Shown: piece by piece, positions 6,675-12,540 of the stretch
How the letters are laid out: each line of letters starts with the position of its first letter
Position numbering within the stretch: the stretch's first letter is position 1
NCBI GenBank assembly: GCA_903929325.1
Contig: CAIYUD010000131.1
Coordinates: 1-12,540 of the forward strand
Direction: 5' to 3'
DNA from: an uncultured Opitutia bacterium
GTDB taxonomy: Bacteria; Verrucomicrobiota; Verrucomicrobiia; Opitutales; UBA953
Length of the DNA stretch: 12,540 nucleotides
Notes under the pieces: generated by a model
What the model saw: the letters and a program-made list of their open reading frames with translations, nothing else
The model's database searches: none
What the model was told of the DNA's origin: nothing
Program-made: the position numbers and the translations under genes

Positions 6675-7769
6675 ATGAATGCGGCGCTTGAAAACTACCC
6701 CCTACCTGTTATGCAAAAGACCCCTATGCACGTCGCACTCATCGACCTCTCATTCCTGCCGACCTGGGCACATGCCCCTTTTTGGATTGTCCTCGCCATG
6801 GGCCTTGGCTGGGTTTTGCGCAAAATCCTCAATTGGGTTTCAGCCCGCATGCCAAACCACCCAGTCGGGGGAGCACTGGTTGCAGCGATCGGCATCACAA
6901 TGCCCATCGCCCTCTCGGCCGGAGCCTTCTGGTTTGTCGTCGCCGACGCGCATGACGCCTTAGAAAAAGCAACGTGGGCCAGCCAATTCGACACCGCCCG
7001 CCGAATTTTCCGCGTCTACGCTGTTTTTTACTTTGCCTTCCAATTAACCAAAGTGGCTCAGGCTTATTTTCAAGTTCTAGCGGATCGTTCTGTGAACAAG
7101 CTGGATGACGTGCTTGTTCCTATTAGCGGGACAGTGCTTCGTGTCATCGTCGTCGTCTACGGATTTATCCAATGTATCTCGGTTATAAACTCTGACGCCG
7201 CCCAAAATATTCTCGCAGGCGTTGGCGTAGGGGGTCTCGCCTTCGGCTTCGCTGCCCAAGACACCATCAAGAACTTTTTCGGATTCGTCATGCTCATGGT
7301 GGATAAACCATTTGAACTCGGTGACACCATTGACGCGGCAGGACTTACTGGAGTGGTCGAAGCCATTGGCCTTCGCTCCACCCGGGTACGTACGCCGGAT
7401 GGACAACTTGTAACCGTGCCTAATGGCGAACTGGCGAATCGTTCGCTAACCAATGTAACGGAACGCCCCTACATTCGCACGCAGCACATCTTAGAGCTTT
7501 CTGCGGACACAGATGCAAAGCATACCGAAGAAGCCCTCGTGATCACTCGGCAAATCTTCGCGGGGCACCGAGGCGCACAGCCGGCCCACCCTCCCCGCAT
7601 TCACCTCGAGAAGCTGTCGTCTGCTGGCCCAACAATACGCATTCTCTGGTGGCACTACCCTGCCGCAGCCTGGGACTGTGCTGCTGAAAACGAACGCCTG
7701 CTCACAGAGATTCGCCGACGCTTTGAAGCCGCAAAGATTACTTTAGCGACATTACCTCCCGCCCGCTAA
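6675..7769 (+). CDS. MscS-family small-conductance mechanosensitive ion channel
   Basis: Inner-membrane channel expected to open under membrane tension and release small solutes during hypo-osmotic shock. From ATG 6675 it has 364 residues. Hydrophobic segments lie near 36-52, 66-90, 109-128 and 150-170, followed by the pore-lining helix at about 178-210. That helix contains the hallmark GVGVGGLAFGFAAQ and the NFFGFVMLMVDKPF stretch. The beta domain follows, with PFELGDTI (212-219), TPDGQLVTVPNGEL (240-253) and NRSLTN. A C-terminal alpha/beta domain completes the protein. It has more membrane helices than the three of E. coli MscS, as in many larger family members. Start choice is uncertain: TTG 6651, ATG 6675, ATG 6711 and ATG 6726 are all in frame, and the last two still keep every helix. 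The gene diverges from trpS and ends 16 bp before the ABC ATPase gene, so it may head that operon. Confidence 0.92.
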   Translation: MNAALENYPLPVMQKTPMHVALIDLSFLPTWAHAPFWIVLAMGLGWVLRKILNWVSARMPNHPVGGALVAAIGITMPIALSAGAFWFVVADAHDALEKATWASQFDTARRIFRVYAVFYFAFQLTKVAQAYFQVLADRSVNKLDDVLVPISGTVLRVIVVVYGFIQCISVINSDAAQNILAGVGVGGLAFGFAAQDTIKNFFGFVMLMVDKPFELGDTIDAAGLTGVVEAIGLRSTRVRTPDGQLVTVPNGELANRSLTNVTERPYIRTQHILELSADTDAKHTEEALVITRQIFAGHRGAQPAHPPRIHLEKLSSAGPTIRILWWHYPAAAWDCAAENERLLTEIRRRFEAAKITLATLPPAR

Positions 7770-7785
7770 GGCGCACTTTTTCCCA

Positions 7786-8496
7786 ATGGCACTGATTGAA
7801 GCAAAAAATCTTTCGAAGTCTTACGGCACGATTCGCGCCGTTTCCAATATATCTCTCTCGGTCGAACGCGGAGAAGTCATTGGGTTTCTCGGTCCGAATG
7901 GCGCTGGCAAATCAACCACCATGAAACTCTTGGCTGGCTACCTGCAACCCGATCAAGGGTCTGCGCGAATTGCCGGCTTCGATGTTTCGGAATCCCCTGT
8001 GGAAGCCAAAAGTAAGTTGGGTTATTCGCCTGAAGGCGCACCCGCTTATGGCGAAATGACAGTGAAAGAATTTTTGCATTTCGCGGCGACATTACGCGGC
8101 TTAAAAGACGCCGCAACGCGCGTGCACGAGACCTTGGCGTTATGTCGCTTAAGTGATGTTGCCGGACAAACCGTGGACACGCTCTCTAAGGGCTATCGCA
8201 TGCGCGTCGGTTTTGCCCAGGCCATCATCCATGACCCTGAAGTTCTTATCTTAGATGAACCAACCGACGGCTTAGACCCCAATCAGAAGCACGAAGTCCG
8301 TCGCATTCTCGCGGGGATGGCTGAACGTAAAGCCGTCATCGTGTCCACGCACTTATTAGAGGAAGTCGAAGCTCTCTGCACACGCGTCATTTTAATTTCA
8401 CGCGGCGAAATTCGCTGCGACGAAACTCCCAAGTCACTCTTAGCCCGCTTCCCTGGCAAGCGCATGGATGAAATCTTCCGCCACCTTACGACTTAA
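7786..8496 (+). CDS. ABC transporter ATP-binding protein, GldA-like
   Basis: The 236-residue nucleotide-binding subunit of an ABC-2 exporter-type complex acts on the cytoplasmic face of the inner membrane. Walker A is GPNGAGKST (36-44). The Q-loop position reads SPEGAP, with Glu where most families have Gln, as is usual in GldA-like and related ATPases. The signature is LSKGYRMRV (133-141) rather than LSGGQ. Walker B is VLILDEPT (153-160), the D-loop GLDP (162-165) and the switch His is 189 (STHLLEE). The first ATG fits the family start (MALIEAKNLSKSYG); the preceding bases have no Shine-Dalgarno sequence. The ABC-2 permease begins four bases after its stop. A GldG-family gene and a DUF4340 gene follow, matching the Gld-type gene set. 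I leave the symbol blank because nothing here shows gliding motility. The cargo cannot be read from the sequence. Confidence 0.95.
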   Translation: MALIEAKNLSKSYGTIRAVSNISLSVERGEVIGFLGPNGAGKSTTMKLLAGYLQPDQGSARIAGFDVSESPVEAKSKLGYSPEGAPAYGEMTVKEFLHFAATLRGLKDAATRVHETLALCRLSDVAGQTVDTLSKGYRMRVGFAQAIIHDPEVLILDEPTDGLDPNQKHEVRRILAGMAERKAVIVSTHLLEEVEALCTRVILISRGEIRCDETPKSLLARFPGKRMDEIFRHLTT

Positions 8497-8500
8497 TCCC

Positions 8501-9226
8501 ATGCGTGCTTTCCGTGCCATTCTTGCCCGTGAGTTTCTCGGATACTTCCGAACTCCGCTCGCCTATGTATTCCTCGCGGTTTTCAACGCCTTCGCGGTTT
8601 CTTTAGCTTTCTTTGTCGGCTCCTTCTACGAGTCCGGCATTGCGAACCTCGATCGGTTTTTCATCTACCACCCTTGGCTATGGGCATTCCTGGCTCCTGC
8701 CGCTGGTGCACGTCTCTGGGCGGAAGAACGCCGACAGGGCACCCTTGAGTTATTGCTCACGTGGCCCGTAACCGTGTGGCAAGCTGCCCTCGGTAAATTC
8801 ATGGCTGCTTGGCTGTTCTTGGCCACCGCACTCGCAATGTCCCTGCCGATGGTGCTAACCGTTTCTTGGTTAGGAAAACCCGACCTAGGCACCATCGCCT
8901 GCGGTTACCTAGGTTCACTCCTCTGCGGCGGCGCTTGCTTAGGAATCGCGGCGGTGTGCTCGGCGCTGACGCGCAGCCAAGTAATCGCATTTGTCACCGG
9001 CTTCCTCGCCTGCTTCATCCTCGTGATTATCGGCTATGGCGTGCTTGATAATTTATTAAGCGGCGTCTTGCCTGCGCAGTACGTTTCGAACGTGGCTCGC
9101 ATTGGTCTCTGGCGAAACCTTGAACCATTCACGCTCGGCATACTCGGCATCCAACCACTCACCTACTTCATCTCAGTCGCTTTGGCCGGTCTCGGCTTAA
9201 GCACTCTCATGATCGAACGTCGCTAA
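8501..9226 (+). CDS. ABC-2 type transporter permease, GldF-like
   Basis: This 241-residue integral inner-membrane protein pairs with the preceding ATPase. It opens with MRAFRAILAREFLGYFRTPLAY, the usual short amphipathic lead-in of ABC-2 permeases. About six membrane segments follow, near 20-42, 56-72, 99-122, 131-155, 160-182 and 219-236. The cytoplasmic loop RLWAEERRQGTLELLLTWP (71-89) is a hallmark of the GldF/YhgE-like ABC-2 group. I chose ATG 8501, which leaves a 4-bp gap after the ATPase stop. An in-frame ATG at 8468 would overlap the ATPase gene and add 11 residues without conserved features. Neither has a Shine-Dalgarno sequence. Its place between the ATPase and the GldG-family gene is the standard order for this complex. 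The substrate is unknown. Confidence 0.93.
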   Translation: MRAFRAILAREFLGYFRTPLAYVFLAVFNAFAVSLAFFVGSFYESGIANLDRFFIYHPWLWAFLAPAAGARLWAEERRQGTLELLLTWPVTVWQAALGKFMAAWLFLATALAMSLPMVLTVSWLGKPDLGTIACGYLGSLLCGGACLGIAAVCSALTRSQVIAFVTGFLACFILVIIGYGVLDNLLSGVLPAQYVSNVARIGLWRNLEPFTLGILGIQPLTYFISVALAGLGLSTLMIERR

Positions 9227-9237
9227 AGCCCACTCCA

Positions 9238-11100
9238 ATGAATCGCGTGCAAACCCTTCTTGCTGTCTTCGCCGTCATCGCTGCGGCATTTTTTGCCAAC
9301 CTGATTGCCGACCGCATGGCCACCCGTCTCGACTTAACCGAAGACGGTATTTTTAGCCTCTCGGCAGGCTCACGTCATATTGCCTCAACTGTCGGCGAAC
9401 CTGTGACGATTGAACTCTTCACGAGCCACGGCGACACACGCCTTTCGCCATACCTCGAAGCCTACTCTCGACGTGCCGAGGGTCTACTAAGGTCGTTTGC
9501 CGATGCTTCCAATGGCGCCATCCGACTGCGCATCACGGATCCACAACCGGACACCGAAGATGAGTCACGCGCACAGCGACAAGGCTTAGCCGGCACACGC
9601 GTAGCGAACGGCGCCGCCTACTTAGGATTAACTGCTCAACAAGCGGACTCTATTCGATCGATTCCTTTTCTCGATCCACGACGCGAGCGCTTCTTGGAAT
9701 ATGATATCGCCCAACTGATTGCTTCTGTCACTCGCCTGAGCAAACCTCGCCTCGCTTTCATCTCGACGCTGCCTTTGTCCAGCGACCTGCCACAAGGGCA
9801 GGAGCCTGGTCCGGGCGATGTGCTCATGGCTGAACTCAGTCGTAGTTTTGAGTGCGTCACCGTCAGTAATACGGCGACAGAGTTACCCAAAGACACCGTC
9901 GTGGTCGCAATGATTCACCCGCACCACCTAAATCCAAAACTCGCTTTCGCCGTCGACCAATTCTTGCTTCGCGGCGGGCCCGTGCTCGTGGCGATCGATC
10001 CCCTTTCACGTTACCAGAAATTCCAACAAGGCAATATGCCGTTGGTGATGGTACCTGCGAGCGCGATGGGCGCAGCGAGCGACCCTGCACTACTACGCAG
10101 TTGGGGCGTTGAAGCCCCCGTAGATACAATGGTGGGTGACGCTGCCCATTCACTACAAATGCCATCGTCGAGAGGCGAGGCCCTGAACTACCCGCTGGCC
10201 GTCGCCCTTGATAATTCAAATTTAGCCCCCGATCACCCTGTCACCAGTAACTTGAGGATGCTTAACATTCTAGACGCAGGTAGCGTGCGCCTCGTCAGCC
10301 CTGCACCTGCCGGATTAACATTTCTACCGCTGGTTACGTTCCGTGGACCTGGCGTAGGCACGCTACCTGTCAGTTTAGCGAATGCGGGCCCATTTGAGAA
10401 AGTCGCTGCACAATTCCGCCCAGACGGCCAAGAACGTACGTTTGCCGCTATCATTAGTGGTAGCTTCAAAACAGCTTTTCCTGAAGGAGCTCCTCGAGAC
10501 GCCAATGACAAGGGTGCCGTGCCCATAAGTTTAAAAGTTTCTGAAAAACCCGGACGTTTAATCGTTATGGCGGATAGCGACTTCATTCTCGATTACTACT
10601 CTATCCGCCGGAGTACGGCCTACGGTCAACAGGTCTACGAACCGCTCAACGACAATCAGGCCTTCTTTATTGGTGCCCTAGAAACCTTGGCTGGCAGCGA
10701 GGACCTCGTGGGAGTTCGGGCAAAAGGCGCCGCCTTGCGTCCGTTCGACCGCGTGATGGCGCTCCAACGTCAAGCTCAAGCCACCTACCAGACAGAAATT
10801 GATCGTAACGAGAAAAAGCTGTCTGAGCTTGCCGAAAAAATTGCTGAACTGTCGCGCACGTCGGGCGGAGATCTTTCCAAAGGGATTGTGCTGACACCGG
10901 AACTAGAGCGCGAAGCTCAGCGCTTCACCGAAGAGCAGGCAGCTGTCCGTCGCACCTTGCGCGATATCCGCCGTGCAGCCCGTGAAGAAGTTGATTCACT
11001 CGGGCGTAATTTAGCGTGGATTAACCTGCTGGCAGCCCCGCTACTCGTCGGCCTCGGTGGCCTCATCTACGCCTTACTGCGCCGTCGCCGCCAGGCCTAA
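9238..11100 (+). CDS. GldG-family ABC transporter auxiliary protein
   Basis: A 620-residue protein anchored in the inner membrane at both ends, with an N-terminal helix at about 5-24 and a C-terminal helix at about 593-614 followed by RRRRQA. The bulk should lie on the periplasmic side. Directly after the first helix comes RLDLTEDGIFSLSAGSRHI (30-48), the typical opening of GldG-like proteins, then a beta-rich part (to about 165). The central ABC_transp_aux-type domain (about 170-460) contains HPHHLNPKLAFAVDQFLLRGGPVLVAIDP and VMADSDFILD. An Arg/Glu/Lys-rich coiled coil (about 506-585) leads to the last helix. This architecture is known from GldG and its relatives, which work with a GldA ATPase and a GldF permease. 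It lies 11 bp after the permease and 6 bp before the DUF4340 gene. What it recognises is unknown, and I see no catalytic motif. Confidence 0.92.
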   Translation: MNRVQTLLAVFAVIAAAFFANLIADRMATRLDLTEDGIFSLSAGSRHIASTVGEPVTIELFTSHGDTRLSPYLEAYSRRAEGLLRSFADASNGAIRLRITDPQPDTEDESRAQRQGLAGTRVANGAAYLGLTAQQADSIRSIPFLDPRRERFLEYDIAQLIASVTRLSKPRLAFISTLPLSSDLPQGQEPGPGDVLMAELSRSFECVTVSNTATELPKDTVVVAMIHPHHLNPKLAFAVDQFLLRGGPVLVAIDPLSRYQKFQQGNMPLVMVPASAMGAASDPALLRSWGVEAPVDTMVGDAAHSLQMPSSRGEALNYPLAVALDNSNLAPDHPVTSNLRMLNILDAGSVRLVSPAPAGLTFLPLVTFRGPGVGTLPVSLANAGPFEKVAAQFRPDGQERTFAAIISGSFKTAFPEGAPRDANDKGAVPISLKVSEKPGRLIVMADSDFILDYYSIRRSTAYGQQVYEPLNDNQAFFIGALETLAGSEDLVGVRAKGAALRPFDRVMALQRQAQATYQTEIDRNEKKLSELAEKIAELSRTSGGDLSKGIVLTPELEREAQRFTEEQAAVRRTLRDIRRAAREEVDSLGRNLAWINLLAAPLLVGLGGLIYALLRRRRQA

Positions 11101-11106
11101 GCCACT

Positions 11107-12126
11107 ATGCGTAATCGCACCCTGCTCTTCTCGACACTCGCCTTAGGCGCTGTTGCCCTGGCACTCGTCTTCACTGGACGAGAAACCCCACCTCCGACAA
11201 CCCAAAGCTATAACTTAGTTCCGCCCGAACTCTTGGCAGATTTACGTGCACTCGAAATCACGGCGAATGAAAAAACGGTACGGATTGAGCGGACAGAAAA
11301 AGGCTGGGTGGTGCCTTCGCGCTTCAATCTACCGGTCGACACCGACAATCGTCTTCGACCCTTTCTGCAAGCACTGCGTAGTGCCAAGGTTCTTGGCACG
11401 CTGACATCCGATCCTCGACGGATTGCTAAACTGAACTTCTCCGGGAACTCCATCCGCATCGAAGCGGCGAATGGTAAATCATGGAGTGCGGAGTTTGGTC
11501 GGACAGTTGAAGACGGATCCGGCGGCGCAGTTCACCTTCTTGAATCCAAAGACGCACTCCGCACGACCTTTACAGGTTACCTTGAGGGAGATCCCGCCAA
11601 CTGGATTAACCCAGTCTTATATGTGATTAAGCGCGAAGAGGTGCGTAGCGTTAAAGTAACTTTCACGGACGGAACAACGGTTGCGCTCGCACGTGAAAAA
11701 ACGGGTGAACCCCTGAAGGGCAATGTTGAGCCCAAACTTGCTGCCGCCAGCGAAGAACTTTTAAACGCACTCTCCGTTCTCCGCGCTGCCGATGCGATTG
11801 CCCCTAATGACGCAGAGGCAACCGCTGCCCTTGCCCACCCTTTCATCGTGGAAGTCACTCTCTTTTCCGGTGAAACAATTACGCTCCGCATGGCCAAGGC
11901 GCCCGCAGGTAAACCCGGCGAGCCACCACGGGGATGGATGACGGTCACACACTCCGACGCCGCTCACCCTATGAACCAACTCGCCAAGCAGGCACTCTAT
12001 ACATGTCCGCCTTGGCTGGCTGAACAAGTGGCAGGATCAGCCGCCGAACTCGCGAAGCGAATGGACCCCCCTCAAGACGGGCAAGACGGAGCGCCAACCT
12101 TGCAGATCCCAGAAGGGATACGCTGA
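11107..12126 (+). CDS. DUF4340 domain-containing protein, membrane-anchored
   Basis: This 339-residue protein has one N-terminal hydrophobic segment (about 5-22) that acts as a signal anchor or uncleaved signal; no lipobox Cys is present. The remainder is a soluble, beta-rich extracytoplasmic region. It contains ALEITANEKTVRIERTEKGW (48-67), a repeated theme of DUF4340 proteins, then a loop with LPVDTDNRLRPFLQALRSAKV and EFGRTVEDG. A second similar beta unit begins near IKREEVRSVKVTFTDG (174-189). The tail after 310 is Pro/Asp/Gln-rich. Proteins of this type are regularly encoded directly after GldG-family genes, and here the gap is 6 bp. The inference is that it is the extracytoplasmic partner of the ABC complex. 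It has a single Cys (300) and no visible enzyme motif. The start ATG lacks a Shine-Dalgarno sequence. Confidence 0.88.
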   Translation: MRNRTLLFSTLALGAVALALVFTGRETPPPTTQSYNLVPPELLADLRALEITANEKTVRIERTEKGWVVPSRFNLPVDTDNRLRPFLQALRSAKVLGTLTSDPRRIAKLNFSGNSIRIEAANGKSWSAEFGRTVEDGSGGAVHLLESKDALRTTFTGYLEGDPANWINPVLYVIKREEVRSVKVTFTDGTTVALAREKTGEPLKGNVEPKLAAASEELLNALSVLRAADAIAPNDAEATAALAHPFIVEVTLFSGETITLRMAKAPAGKPGEPPRGWMTVTHSDAAHPMNQLAKQALYTCPPWLAEQVAGSAAELAKRMDPPQDGQDGAPTLQIPEGIR

Positions 12127-12169
12127 GTGCGCTTGCCAAGGTCTTGGTAGATGACTTGATGAAGCCGTG

Positions 12170-12540
<371 letters not shown>

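Noticed and set aside
7786..11100. Gliding motility locus
   Set aside because: GldA/F/G-like proteins alone do not indicate gliding. No gldB, gldK-N, spr or type IX secretion genes are present.
12127..12169. Terminator between the DUF4340 gene and nuoA
   Set aside because: The only stem, CCAAG/CTTGG near 12136-12147, has a two- to four-base loop, a short arm and no T-run.

Overview
The window looks like chromosomal housekeeping DNA from a Gram-negative bacterium, most likely a verrucomicrobiote of the Opitutia type. That placement is inferred from three things: the style of the IleRS and TrpRS proteins, a C-terminal domain in the coiled-coil protein that I associate with that group, and an ABC/GldG/DUF4340 gene set common there. 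A 16S gene or a database search would be needed to prove it. Coding density is very high. I see no tRNA, rRNA, IS element, CRISPR array, phage gene or clear rho-independent terminator.

Left part, minus strand (1-2897): ileS (isoleucyl-tRNA synthetase, GTG start) is followed after about 50 bp by the first 13 codons of a Lys/Ala-rich protein cut by the window edge, possibly a DksA/TraR-type zinc-finger protein. Upstream of ileS is the only sizeable non-coding stretch (2898-3088). It is dense in structure: an 18-bp dyad, four 9-bp tandem repeats and two hairpins.

Middle part (3089-6629): a small plus-strand two-helix membrane protein ends one base from the stop of a convergent minus-strand run. 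That run, in transcription order, is trpS (tryptophanyl-tRNA synthetase), a membrane-anchored coiled-coil protein, and a secreted protein of unknown function. The last two genes are 2 bp apart and are probably made together.

Right part, plus strand (6675-12540): an MscS-family channel diverges from trpS. It is followed at 16, 4, 11 and 6 bp by an ABC ATPase, an ABC-2 permease, a GldG-family protein and a DUF4340 protein, and then after 43 bp by nuoA (complex I subunit A), which runs off the end. The four ABC-related genes resemble the GldA/GldF/GldG transporter set plus an extracytoplasmic DUF4340 partner. They very probably form one inner-membrane complex whose substrate is unknown.

Two points run through the whole window. 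Almost no start codon has a recognisable Shine-Dalgarno sequence, and both aminoacyl-tRNA synthetase genes start with non-ATG codons. I found no convincing wholly new system. The best candidates for follow-up are the ABC/GldG/DUF4340 complex, the coiled-coil plus secreted protein pair, and the structured region upstream of ileS.
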